DNA from: Tubulanus polymorphus
Lineage: Eukaryota > Nemertea > Palaeonemertea > Tubulaniformes > Tubulanidae
NCBI RefSeq assembly: GCF_964204645.1
Contig: NC_134027.1
Span: 8,048,485 to 8,112,484 of the forward strand
Direction of reading: 5' to 3'
DNA length: 64,000 bases
Shown: one piece after another, positions 14,601 through 26,489 of the stretch
How the letters are laid out: the number at the start of each line of letters is the position of its first letter
How positions within the stretch are numbered: the first letter of the stretch is position 1
Translations under genes and position numbers: made by a program
Notes under the pieces: model-generated
Databases searched by the model: none
Seen by the model: the letters and a program-made list of their open reading frames with translations, nothing else
What the model was told of the DNA's origin: nothing

Positions 14601-15116
14601 GATACGAATAGCAAACCGAATGGATGCGTACTGATATCAAAAACGGGAGGAAATTACGACTTACATCTTGCAGTAAATCACTGTCTCTCAGTCATAGATT
14701 AATTGCTTCACTCTTCATCATTTAACAGCGTTTGAAAGGTCACCGAAAGTCTAATCAGATTTCGGCGTGGTGTCAGAAAAGATTGGTCGGAAATCTTGGT
14801 CGCTATCGTTTGCGGTGAACCTCTTGATAGCTCTGCGTCGAACTATCCGACTAGTGTAATGTTTGTATAGATGCGCTTAATCTCATGGGAATATCTGCAT
14901 TTTCCATTTGATCAATTGATTTTTGGATCTTTGATGATATGTGACGTACTTTCGAGATCAAAGTTTTTCTGTTTGGTTCCGCCTATATGTAGGAGTTGAA
15001 AGAAGTTCATATTAACGCTTTGATATGGCCTTCTAGCGACGACGAACATGTCTGAAATGGATTTTTGAACGGAAAAAATATGATTCGTGTTCGTGGAAAA
15101 TGAACAGCTGCATGAG

Positions 15117-15326
15117 CGTTTTAGGCCCCGGCCAAAATTGGTCTGACTTAGCCTGGAAACACGCTCTCTAATTAGACACGGGCCGAATTTGACTTGGGCC
15201 GATTTGGCTCTGGCCAAATCATTTCCGTGTGATTGCGGCTTTAGGCATGAGCCAAATTTGAATCGCGCCTGATCCGGGCCTGATTTGTCCCGTGCCAGAT
15301 CGTCTTCGTGTGATCGCGACTTATAA
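15117..15326. repeat. dispersed inverted-repeat family member A3 (compound)
   Basis: Two or three units in a row. 'gcctggaaacacgctctcta' leads into ACGGGCCGAATTTGACTTGG and TTTCCGTGTGATTGCGGCTT. A further unit follows with CCTGATCCGGGCCTGATTTG and TCTTCGTGTGATCGCGACTT. The repeated GTGTGAT[TC]GCG[GA]CTT ends mark unit borders. Confidence 0.65.
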
Positions 15327-15681
15327 ATCAACCGATATTGCACTGGTCTATTGAATTTTCTCTCAAGTGGATGATTAAAGATTGATTGTGCTATAAGCTA
15401 TATCGAATCAACGATATGAGCTGTGATAATTCCGACTACCAGTAGCTTGTAAATAATTAATTTGATTGTATGAACACGACCGGATTAGGTTTCATTCGCG
15501 TATATGTATATTTACATCTACACGCTCATTGGCTGCTATGGATTCATATTGACGCGCGATACATCAGTTCCAACATGTTAAACACAAGAATTATAATTAA
15601 GTTATCTGCGATGATGATTTTGTATATTATTGATTTGTCAATCCTGTTCACTGTTGTGTGAGAGCCTCTGTCATTTGGTCA

Positions 15682-15707
15682 GATCATGGACTCAAGAGTC
15701 CATGATC
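15682..15707. repeat. 26-bp near-perfect palindrome
   Basis: Arms GATCATGGACTC and GAGTCCATGATC are separated by AA, so the arms match without error. No adjacent gene gives it a role. Confidence 0.8.
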
Positions 15708-16714
15708 AGATCATTCACCGTATCAACTCTACGGTCAGATCGCAATTGAGGATGGCGTTAAGCGATGAACTGATTTTGACTCTGTTGCAAAAGCACGGAA
15801 CCAACGAGAAAACTTGCTGGAAAGTTTATTGACGCCTTGAAAAATAACATGTATATTGCGTATTATTGTGGACAATGAATAAGATGATATGGCCATAAGT
15901 TATATAATATCAGGGATCAATAAAGTTTTATTGGATTTGAATATATCGATAATTGAATTGAATTGACGGGCAACCAGTCCAGCCCCCAATACATTGATGA
16001 TGATGTGCACATCTCAAAAAATTATTGTTTAAGTTAATCAAATATAGAATATGAGTTATGTAGAAAATAAACTCCAAAATTCAAAATTGTTATTGTTATT
16101 TTGAAACGGAAATAGTGATGACGTAGTGCACATCGACTCACACAGAACCACTTAAATAATGCATATTAGGTATCAATGTATATAAACATTGTTGTAACAG
16201 TTTTAAGGGCGTCAAAAAAATAAGGATTGGCAATTAGGAGTCAGAGAGTATACAAAAATTAGGAATATATCCATGCAGAAAAACCAGACAGTCATCTTTG
16301 ATCAAAAATAAGGAAAGATCTATTTTCTTAAGAGGAATTCATCTGAAATTTCGAGCATGTTGCTACGATCAAGTGTAGCGTTATCTCTACATGATGTTAC
16401 CTAATCATTTCCGCTGTGCTTATCATTAAATTATCGAATTCATTCACACCCCGCTGAATTTTGCCAATAATGTAAATTGTTAATATTAGATATTTTCTTC
16501 GTCGCGCAAATTGGAAAATGGATTGTCCAATTGAACATCCGATTGCCCGATTGATTTATGGATTGGTATATTGATTCGATTGTTACAACCGATGATAGAT
16601 ATCATCTGAACCGGCTGAGGGATCTATGTATTTATGATTGACGGTTGGCTTACGACTGACCTTTCACCTGATTCATGCCAACCGGTCCGTTGAGATCTGT
16701 CGAAAAAAAGACCC

Positions 16715-16800
16715 ATTAGCCGGTATTACACGGAGATCAGGCCCGAGTTAACTAAGGCCCGTGCCTTATCACAGCGCGCGTTCACATGTAAACCACCTCA
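16715..16800. repeat. dispersed inverted-repeat family member A4
   Basis: ATTACACGGAGATCAGGCCC and AAGGCCCGTGCC followed by TATCACAG. This is the reverse-complement arrangement of the phrases in members A2 and A3. Confidence 0.5.
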
Positions 16801-17782
16801 CTCGATATTAAACGCTTGTGTCACCATTACTTATGACCGAGTTTCTCCAGCAAAGACCAGGAACAAGAGTATTACCAAATACAGAAAAAATTCATAAGAG
16901 AAGGGCATTTTGGCAGATACGTGCTTTCCAATTTCATTCAAACAGGTTCTATATTTCCTGCCCTGTTCAGGGACGAATTTAGGGGTAAATCTGAGGGTCT
17001 TCTCTGAATTCTAGGGGCATACCTAAAAGAAAAGGGCAACATACTGATAACGCACCGAGCGCATTGCGTGAGGCTAACACTGCTTCAGCGCAGGGGGGTC
17101 CTTCCAGGGGTCTGAGGCCCGAAGATAATTTCAGAGATTCCAGCGCTGATTTGAAGCCATTTCCTGCATTTTGAGTCATGAAATTATTTTGCGAGCAAAA
17201 TTTTTTGAATCAAATCAAATCTAACAATAGAATAAAACCAACGAAAATCCCTATTTTAAGATTTAGAAAAAAATTGTATCCAAGATTCCAACATAGATTG
17301 CAAGAAGACCGTTGGCTTCAATCAATAAAATCAAACCCCAAAACATCATTGCTATTTGTCGTGGGCAAACAGGTTATTTTGAGAAGTAAGGTTTCGCAGA
17401 ACAGCCCTTCCTGTTTATTTAAAACTAATGGCTCGGGGAAATAATATTTAGCGTTAATAATATCTCATTAACGCCAAGCCTACGTTTCCTGAAGATATGT
17501 TTCGTTAATGGTCACTGATTTCTGCGTACACACAGTAAGTGCTATTATATTATTTTTTGTTCAGTGCATTTATTTGACGTTTGTAGTTTCAAGTTTCTGC
17601 GGCTATTCCGGTCCATATCTTTCAACCCGATTTCATCGAAAAGAATTTTCTTCGCGTTTCACTTAAAAAAAGAATGGATTGGCTCCTGATTATGTCTGCA
17701 AAACTTCTCCCAACATATTCACCTTCTCGTCAACTTAGATCTGGAGCTGACAATTTGCTTATTATGCCAAACTTAGTATACC

Positions 17783-18214
17783 TTAAGGTAGGGGCACACG
17801 AGCGTATTTTTTCGCCCGATCGCAGCGAATTTATAAATCGCCCGAAAAATTCGCTCGTGTGGCCACTCACGGCGACGACGATTTCGTCGGCCGACTCAAT
17901 CTCCCGGCGAAGCGCCCGTATCAAACATGTTTGATATTTTCGGCCAATTATTTACGCCGGCGATCGGATCGCCCGCAAATTCGCTCGTCTGCCCACACTC
18001 AGCGAATTTCGCCGAGCGATCCATTTTTATCAACCAATAGGATGCATTGTTGATATCATGTGATTCGTTAACTCTCTCCCTCTTAGTGCCAGTCGCTGAC
18101 CGAATTTCGGTTTGATCGCTATGTGTGCCTGCTCGTATCGGGCATATAATTTCGCCGGCGAATTTAATCGTCGCGATCGGGCGAAAAAATACGCTCGTGT
18201 GTCCCTAGCTTTAA
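17783..18214. mobile_element. 432-bp MITE flanked by TTAA
   Basis: The left end reads TTAAGGTAGGGGCACACGAG and continues CGTATTTTTTCGCCCGATCG. The right end, reverse-complemented, reads TTAAAGCTAGGGACACACGA and continues with the same GCGTATTTTTTCGCCCGATCG. The terminal inverted repeats are about 45 bp. TTAA lies at both borders (17783-17786 and 18211-18214), which suits a piggyBac-type target duplication; a PIF/Harbinger 3-bp TWA duplication is an alternative. There is no transposase frame, so it is non-autonomous. The inside is CG-rich, holds two further AAATTCGCTCGT copies, and carries the 16-bp palindrome ATCAAACATGTTTGAT at 17920-17935. Confidence 0.85.
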
Positions 18215-21200
18215 GCGGATGATCTTTCTCATTTCTTGCTCCTTCCCTTTGAAATGCTTTAGGGTCAACCCCAAATCATTCGTCAAAACTTACTTTTTAA
18301 AGCGCCTTCGAGCATTAAGTCAGTGAAAATTGGCTCTGTACAAATATTACATCATCGTAATCATCAAGAAATCTTAATCTAACGTACGAATGAAGAAATA
18401 TTTCTCGCGTAAGTAGATTGTTATTTCGCGTCGAATTGATTTTTTTAATCGTCTCGTCGTCAACAAAATCGTCAGCGTCGACGTCGTCTTGTCTATGAAC
18501 TGGTGGCTATTAATCTGCAGAATATCCTCGATGGGTTTAGCGGCTAAATAAGATTTTTCAAGCACCTGTACTTGCTGAAAATCGAGGAGGACGTAATCAT
18601 CAGCGCGGAGTCTGCTCGCGTAGATAAGGGGGATATTTTCGCGCAAAGCGTTGCCAGCAAGCGAACGAGCAAGCATCAGAAATTAAGCACAGCCATGATT
18701 AGATATTGAAATTGGAGAGACTCGACGGAGAGGACGTATTTGAACTGGTGCCCGGAGGAAAAAGTTATGAAAGTACCCGGTTTCATTAGTTTTGCCTCGT
18801 AAGCTCTTACGTGAACAACACTTGGTGAGATGTAGTTTTGAAATTGAAATCAGAAAAGTTCTGATCAAAGTTTTTTTCGTCTCAATCACAACTCAATGAA
18901 TAATCAGTACAAACAGCAAGAACGGATCTAGGATCATTCGAAGGGGCTGGACCTGAAAATTGGAATGGGCACTTAACTCCTAGGCAGATTTGGCAATGTG
19001 AGGCCTGCAAGCATGAAAATTGGCATGGGCTCTTTTGGCCCTCCTGCAGAAAATTTAAGACATAAAGGGGCTTTTCAGGCCCTCATCACGACCTCTTTGG
19101 ATTTATTTTTGTCGTTTTAAAATCTTTTTTGCAAAAAATGTTTCCAGACTTTTTGAAGCACACGTTCGAATTTTGGACTGGGTGGACTAGTCCTAAATCC
19201 ACCCTCCTAAATCCACACTTAAACAGGCAATGTTTTAGAGAGTGAAATATTCTCTTTCAACCACGGAGCATCATTCAAGGATGAATGGTTTGCCGGCAGG
19301 GACCAGAAGAATTAATATTGAAACTCTGTCTCTATTGCATGCGAGGTGATATCTACATACCGAGGTGAGTTGCTCGTCTAGCTCCTGAGACTAAAATGCG
19401 GGGATCATTGCGGACTAATGCTCATTTACAGACCTTCCTGGCTAATTTATCTAAGCAAACTAAAGTGTATTTAGTGGCCATCTCCCCAGAGAAGCTCAGA
19501 ATGCTCTCTCTGAAAGAAATATATCACCTCAGCAACACTGACAATTTGTTGGTTTACAATGAATGTTGATTACATTCTACTGTGCGCGCAGCTTTTACAG
19601 ACTGCGTTGCCTCAAAGCCGATGAGAATTGCAGACAATTACAGTTCTACTCATCTCAGCCGTGATACGGGTGACACTGATTTGCATCTTTGTTGTTGTCC
19701 ATTTAATATGACTGTTATACCACAGTAGACTTCACGAGACTTCATAAGTTCATCAGGTGAACAGACAAGAAAATTGTTACTGGTTACCGGTTCTCGGGGT
19801 TCCATGAGACCCTTATTCTTGGTCTGTCTGTGTGTCTGCCTGTCAGTGTGTATCTTTTCGTCTGTCTGTGTGTCTTGTCTTGTCTTTCAGCTACTTAGCT
19901 CTTTTAATAGTGGGTCGATCTTGATGAAACTTCAGTACAATGTTAGTATGGAGGTCTAGTTGTGCAGTGCAAAAAATGGGTCTAGTGGACCACCTAGTGG
20001 CAGAACTAGGCACTTAAACTGTTTTTCAGTGCCATGACCTTGAAGATGACCTCACAACTGAGGAATGGGGTGAAACTTAAAAAGTTGACTTGAATAGATT
20101 AAGCTATTGGCCCTAGATGCAACATACCCAAAATGCATTGGGAACTAAAATGCATACTAATTTCCGAGTTCAAGCCTGAACCTGAGAATGTTGTTGCCTA
20201 TGGCTTGTTCTTCACTTATAGCTTAACCCTTTGTATCTCTTACTACATGTACTTGACTTAATTCTATATATTGACAAGGAAAACTTGGATAAAACATAAG
20301 ACAAGCTACGAACTCGAAGAAACTCGAGGGGGGCGGACCCAGGGGCAAATTTTGAAGAACTTGTGGCATCCCAAATAGGCAATTTTAGGCGACTTCCACA
20401 CCGATGGGATAATCAGACCATATACCTGTCCCCCAGCCTTTCTACGGAGAAAAATGTTGTCACGTATAACAGGACTTCAAACCAAAAAAGCAATATTAAG
20501 CATACTACTTCAATGAAATGAACTTTTTGTTTGTTGAAAAAGACTTATCATATCATCAGTAGTGTATGCCAGGCATTTATGCCCAAAGTTGAAAACTTGT
20601 CCATGCATTATATTATACATTCCATTCTTTAAGATAAAAGACTGGATTCCAGGATTTTGAATGTATAGCTTGAAGGGACAAATCTAAGGAAAAAGGGTGT
20701 GCTTTTCTCAGATTGGGCGCTGACCTTTTCAGTCCCTCTCGGCCAGCGTAGAATTCGTCTTCCAGTTTTTGCTTTTTTTCCCTCAGATCACACAGAAATG
20801 ATCGTCCGTCTGTATGATCAGGATAATTCATTTGCTGGCAGGAATTGCTATCGAGAAAAACAAACAGCCTGTACTTTTCCTTTGTGAAATCCTTTATTGC
20901 TGAATCAGGTGGCAACTAGGACATCCACATTTTCTCTGAACTGCTTGGCAGATTTTTAATGATCACTTTGCAATTTCGGTGATTTTTATAGCATGAGTGA
21001 AATGAACATTGAAGAGCACATAGAAGGGCAGGTTGATGACTAGTTGTCACTACTGTGAAGAGAGTCTCTTGAAGAACTAATTAAGTGTTGCTTCTCTGGC
21101 ATTGAAACCAATCAAGTTAGAATTGAATGATGATTACGCGAGTTATTGAAGAAATCTTCGCGATATTTTGCCACTTTTGCGTACCATGAATAAGCGCGTC

Positions 21201-24200
21201 GTCAATTTGGAAGAACTGAGTTGACGTAGTATGCCGGTACCTGCATTGTTACAGCGACGGATAATCTTATTTACGGCGTCATTTCCCTGTTCATTGCGTC
21301 AGAAGAAATACGACTTTTATAATCTTTACCTCAAAGTGCCTTGATTGAAAACGTAATCTTCTCGGCTTTATAGATTTAAGATCGTCGTGAAATATCGCTC
21401 TTTTTTTCGAAATGAACTTTTTTTTCGCCGAACGAATAGTTTTTTCAAGTATAGAATTTATTATAATTCCATTATCAGCCAACTTACGAATTAAAATGAT
21501 CTGCACTGTTATAATATGAATGTAGGATTAACTAAAGGATTAAGTTATTTGTGTTAATGCTTGCAGTCATTGCGTGTAATGAATGAATATACATATACTA
21601 TCTCCTTTGGCTGTTTATTAATTTCGTACGACACTTTCCTGACGTGCATGCGTAATACCTAGAAGTTTATGTAAACTCACAACTGGTAATAGATTATTTC
21701 ATTTAGATGATAGTGATGTATTAGTTTTAGTATAGATGTCGTTACGTTTGATTTGTTTGATTTGATTTCTCGGGACCTAGTTAGTCTAAGTTTGCTAAGG
21801 TGAGTTTATTGAGTTCTATATGAACTTTGTTGACCTCCAGTTTTATGAGTGTCATCAATATATTTATATTTAACCGTTAATGAGGGTAATTATTAAAGTC
21901 AAAACAAGGCTTAATTTCAGATTATTGAAATCCTGATTAGGTATCTTGATCGTGTAACCATTTGCATGTGGATACGCATATCATTTAGGCCTAAAGTGAG
22001 TGTCCACCCAAATTCTGCCCCACATGTAGGCCTACGAATTGAGATGTTTATTCTCAAATGCCAATAGGTGCAAATGAGGGAGAACTATCTGTGTAGCAAT
22101 GGACAAATTGGAATAGCAATATCAGTAGTCGTCAGAAACCAATTTGCAGAGTGGAAGCTCCTCAATGCACACCTGTGGAACAATATTGTTTGTGAATATT
22201 TGTACTGATATGTATTTCATTAATTTCTTGTCTGGCCGCTAGTTCAGAATTCAGACCCAGATCAGCTAGAAGCTGACTTAACCAGATCACATAGATGTGC
22301 CGAAAAAGGAATCTGCTATAGATCCTTCAATTTTCGATTCAATTTAGTATTTGAATTCATGTTTTACATTCATTTCAGGCTGCATGGATGCAATCATGAA
22401 ACCAGGATCAAACCCTGCGCATACGCGATGAAACAACGCAATTGAATATCAATAATGCATCCGCAGTCAGTTGAACAACAATAACACCGGTCTGGTCGTG
22501 TCGGTTGTATGGGAGCGTAAAAAAAGCTGTAGCAAATATTTTTCGAATTGAAATTTACAGAAAGAGGCGACTCGACATCATATCTCCAGAAGACATCGCA
22601 TGTATGCATCGGTGACATCGTAGCTAGTTGATGAACTGAATTGACATTCCCACTGTTAATCTAGGTTAATGAATGTGTATGCATACTCGGTGATTGACGT
22701 AACGACGGAGATGGAGAAACGATTGCATCGCGCGCGTTGGCCCACGAGTAGCATCATTTAAGTCCTCTGATCGCTGATCAGCCTTGTATCCTGGTCGTAG
22801 ATTGTCCGGTAAAACTGACTACAAGTTGCATCATAACGGATACTGATATAGCTCTGCTTGACCGGGATGGTTTAAAGTTTTGTTAAGTTGAAAATGCGTG
22901 TGGCATTATGGCGTGACACATTTTTATGTTAGATTACTGTTGTAGCGGTAAACATTGGAATTCATTGAGTAAATGATTCAGTAGAAATGTATACACCAGA
23001 TAGTGTAAGAAGAAATATATCGAAGAAGGAATAGAGGAATATTGTTACTGAAAACGCTTTTCATCTGTAGTTTATTTGGGATATCGAGTGATATTTTGGA
23101 CTACCAGTACACGGTTGATAGAGATACATGCTAACAGTTGTTGAACTTCAGAGGCAGTGAATGATTTTATCATATTTGCATTTCGTTTCGAAGAGATTGT
23201 CATTTCGCCGCAAAGCATACGCCGCCGCCGACGCCGGTCCCCGTGAGAATTGAACAGACTTGTCGTAAGCCATCCGCAAAAATCCCATTGTAAATAAATT
23301 ACGCTGATATTTGAGGATTTGACAGAATTACGATTTTTTATCTGATAAAACGTCCGAAACAACGTGCTTTACGGCGATATCTAGCGTGATAATTATCGAT
23401 ATCGGAATTCGACAGTTGCGGAGGTACGAACATTACAGTGTAAATCAAGCAAGTAATTAAAAAGTGTTTTCGCCCGCCGAGGTAAATAGAAGTGTGATTG
23501 TTACGTCTGGTGACAAATGCGGATGGATAATCAATACACACCAACTCGAAGTGACTGTTGATGGGTTTGTTAAATGTGGACATAATCGACTCGGTTCACC
23601 TAAGCATCCGTACTTAGTTAAAACAGTTTCTCAACGGAAATCTTCATAGGAAATGCTGACCAACGGATTACGTACTTTTTAAGAAACCGGTTGGTTAGTG
23701 TTGCTTGGTGTGAACCCGTTTACGCATGTATTTACCGCAGGAATCTATCTTCGGGGTAATTAAATGATGGCGATGATGATGATCACCGACCAGTGAAAAC
23801 TAGCCTGATTACTGGCCAGCTAATTCCGATCGGTAGAGTGGTAAATTAGCGCCAAGCGCGGCTGTAAAATAGAAAACTAACGGCAAACGCTATACGCCAG
23901 CCAACCTGATTGGTTAGATTGTGTCCATATTTACGAAGTATTCACATTAAGACTCGCTGATACTACTCGTCATTGTTCGTGATTGTTCGATTATTATGCA
24001 TTTATTAGTTGTAAAGGAGTATGATTACGCGAGTGAGTATGCACGGGGTTAATTCACGCGTCATCATCGACGTGTTGTAACTTCAATGTATTTGTCGTCA
24101 CACACTGCGTGGCAGGTTCTGTCAGGACATCTGATACGCGTTTTGCGCCTTTAAAAAAAGCGATTTTGCGGAATTTTTCATTACCGGCGTGAATTCCTGG

Positions 24201-24905
24201 TCCGGCGAAAAACTGTGTACACGCGGTAAAAACAGTTTCACATTCATAAAGCGACAATTTTTCTCGTGCGTTCGATATTTTTGATGTATAATTTATCTAT
24301 ATTTTATGAAAGAAATGCAAGATTGTTGAAATAGGTACGCCTTGTATTATCGGCGAGAAAAGCTCAGAATACACTTGAGGATTTAATCAGAAATGTTTCG
24401 GTGAAATGCAGAAAAAGTGTCATCCGAGGATATCTGTGCGAATCTGTCGGCATCGGAGAATTTGTTAAAATATTCATACATCTTTCGCGACGCTCGTTTC
24501 GCATTCGACGAACGAACATCCCAAGTATCGAAGGGTAATATTTCACCGACTGTTTTACACCCGATATCACCGATCTCTCACATCGTCGTGCGGCGACTGA
24601 CAGACAGACGGCCCGAGATTAAACAAACTTAACCCGCTAGTTGATTGATATATCTCTTCACCGGCGGAAACATTCGAGCACAAGGTTCAAATAACTCGTC
24701 TGATTATAACGAACTTTCCGGCGGTCAGTTGAAGGTGTATCATCGGGAAAGTTGTGTCGAATTAAGATTCATTCGGAGATAGTGTTCGTCTTATTTGAAG
24801 TTCTCATGGTTCTTGTACAAATAGAAGGAAGCGTATGCGGATCTGTTAGAATCGCTCTCAATAAATGCCGTTTTCAATCGTTGAGGTCCTAACTGATAAT
24901 TAGCG
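18215..24905. other. intergenic upstream of the GPCR, no gene seen
   Basis: No supported exon. Minor features are an internally repeated segment at about 18940-19080 (two copies of a GAAAATTGG[AC]ATGGGC phrase), a CTGT/TGTG-rich simple stretch at 19805-19885, and a short GAT-rich run near 23765. The last kilobase (23.9-24.9 kb) should hold the promoter and 5' UTR of the GPCR. I see no TATA box that I would call. Confidence 0.5.
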
Positions 24906-26354
24906 ATGGATCTTAACGATTTTTCTCCGGAAATGCTCGCCGCGTTTCTAAACCCGAATTCAAACTCGACGGGCGGCGAGTTGAAGCTGATGCTCGGCAA
25001 CTATAGTTGCCTCGAGTTGCAGTTGCTGTCGTTGTCGGCCGACGTCATGTCGCAAGAGGAGGTCTTCAAGCGTAAGGTAATCAAATACTACCTTATGGGT
25101 ATCGTCGGGTTGATCGTGTGCGCGTTGGGAATCATCGGGAATATCGTTTCGTTCGTCGTCATCATTAAACTCGGAATGCGGACAACGTCGACGTATATCT
25201 ACCTCGGCGCGTTGGCCGTTTGCGATTCGTTAGTTTTGATATTCACGACGATGATGGTGACGAAAGACGTTCGTTATCCCGAACGCAACAAACCGGAATG
25301 GATGGCGACACCGAACGACGGCGATCCGTATCCGTACATGTTCCCGTACGTGCATTCATTCGACGTGATGTTCCAGGTGACGGCGATCTGGCTGACGCTC
25401 GCGTTCACCACCGATCGATTCATCATGATCTGTCATCCGTTCAGCGCCGAGAAACTGTGCACGCCGAGTCGCGCGTGGAAGGTCACCGCCGGACTCACGC
25501 TCGCCGGGCTCGTCTACAACCTGCCGCGCTTTTTCGAATACAAAACCATCGCGATGGTCATCTGCGATGTACGGACGGTCAACGCCGGATTCACCGAGTT
25601 CGGCAAGAGCGGCACGTTCCGCATGTTGTTCCACTCGTGGTTCTATTTGATATTCGTTTGCGGTGTGCCGTTTCTCGCGCTGGCGATTATGAACTCGTTT
25701 TTGATCGTCGCCGTGCACGAGTCGCGACGACGCGGCCGAGAGATCTGCGCCGCCGAACGCAAACGCAACGATACGACGATCATGTTGATCGGCGTCATCG
25801 TCATATTCTTCATCTGTCAAGTGCCGGCCCTCGTTTCGCGCATGTTGTGGGCGTTTAACCCCGACCTATCCAGCACGCCTTTATACATACTGAACGAAGT
25901 CTGTAATTTTCTTGTCATTTTAAACTCGGCGATAAACATCGTGCCGTATTACTTCTTCGGTAAACGTTTTCGTAAACAGTTCTGGAAGCTTTTCTGTTGT
26001 TGCGTGGTGAACCGGTTGGTCGCGATGCGGCGTTTGTCGCTGTCCAACACGAACTTGGAAAATTCGGGCGTGAACACCACGTGCACGAACGGCACGGTCG
26101 TGCAGATGTCGTCGGTGCCGAAGAAAAAACCGTCGGAGCTGATGTCGCGAAACAGCAGCAGCACGGCGCTGCTGCAGCATCAGGACAGCGGGTCGCTGTC
26201 GAGCGCCGGACGCAGCAACCAGTCGAGTCCGACGACGTTGAAAAACGAGGCCGAATTAAACGGCAATTATAAAGACAAATCCAGCGAAATGCCGTTGATT
26301 TCAGTGAAACCGCAGCTTAAAGATAACACGGATTGTGCAGACGTGATGTTATAG
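24906..26354 (+). CDS. FMRFamide-receptor-like neuropeptide GPCR (class A), intronless
   Basis: 482 aa, single exon. The start is supported by an in-frame TAA at 24897-24899. The extracellular N-terminus (1-58) has N-glycosylation sequons at N20 and N32. Seven membrane segments are visible at roughly 60-85, 95-118, 147-175, 192-209, 243-268, 290-313 and 328-351. Class A marks are GNIVSF in TM1, LAVCD in TM2, TDRF (DRY variant, 170-172) with ICHP after TM3, CQVP in TM6 in place of CWxP, and NIVPYY in TM7 in place of NPxxY. TDRF..CHP and loss of the TM7 proline occur in FMRFamide-receptor-like invertebrate GPCRs, so a peptide ligand and G-protein signalling at the plasma membrane are inferred. 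The tail (about 352-482) begins with a CCC palmitoylation-like patch and is Ser/Asn-rich. The ORF is much more GC-rich than its flanks. The ligand cannot be told from sequence. Confidence 0.9.
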   Translation: MDLNDFSPEMLAAFLNPNSNSTGGELKLMLGNYSCLELQLLSLSADVMSQEEVFKRKVIKYYLMGIVGLIVCALGIIGNIVSFVVIIKLGMRTTSTYIYLGALAVCDSLVLIFTTMMVTKDVRYPERNKPEWMATPNDGDPYPYMFPYVHSFDVMFQVTAIWLTLAFTTDRFIMICHPFSAEKLCTPSRAWKVTAGLTLAGLVYNLPRFFEYKTIAMVICDVRTVNAGFTEFGKSGTFRMLFHSWFYLIFVCGVPFLALAIMNSFLIVAVHESRRRGREICAAERKRNDTTIMLIGVIVIFFICQVPALVSRMLWAFNPDLSSTPLYILNEVCNFLVILNSAINIVPYYFFGKRFRKQFWKLFCCCVVNRLVAMRRLSLSNTNLENSGVNTTCTNGTVVQMSSVPKKKPSELMSRNSSSTALLQHQDSGSLSSAGRSNQSSPTTLKNEAELNGNYKDKSSEMPLISVKPQLKDNTDCADVML

Positions 26355-26483
26355 TAACTTTAATATGTCTCGTACTTGGAAAACAAGATACCATTCGAGC
26401 TATCAGTTGAAAAGACATTACATGCATTGTTCACTGATAAGGGAAGTGGATATCAGTTGATTTCTTAAGTTTCTATGAATTGG

Positions 26484-26489
26484 AATAAA
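26484..26489 (+). promoter_or_regulatory. AATAAA poly(A) signal of the GPCR
   Basis: AATAAA 130 bp after the stop codon; the first canonical signal downstream. Confidence 0.6.

Larger units (their letters stand above)
8311..17782. other. intergenic, no gene seen
   Basis: Nearly 9.5 kb without a convincing exon. Open frames of 60-143 codons occur on both strands, but none has a domain, and several (for example 14912-15343 minus) run through the dispersed inverted-repeat family. Three family members and one 26-bp palindrome are listed separately. Confidence 0.55.

Noticed and set aside
14912-15343. 143-codon minus-strand frame with internally repeated peptide phrases
   Set aside because: The peptide repeats come from the compound inverted-repeat element at 15117-15326, not from a protein gene.
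19774-19959. 61-codon frame with a Cys/Val-rich hydrophobic stretch as a membrane peptide
   Set aside because: Encoded by CTGT/TGTG simple sequence.
25220-25858. 212-codon plus-strand frame and a 154-codon minus-strand frame (25356-25820) inside the GPCR
   Set aside because: Both are Arg/Asp/His-rich shadows caused by the GC-rich codon use of the GPCR; they overlap its transmembrane coding frame fully.
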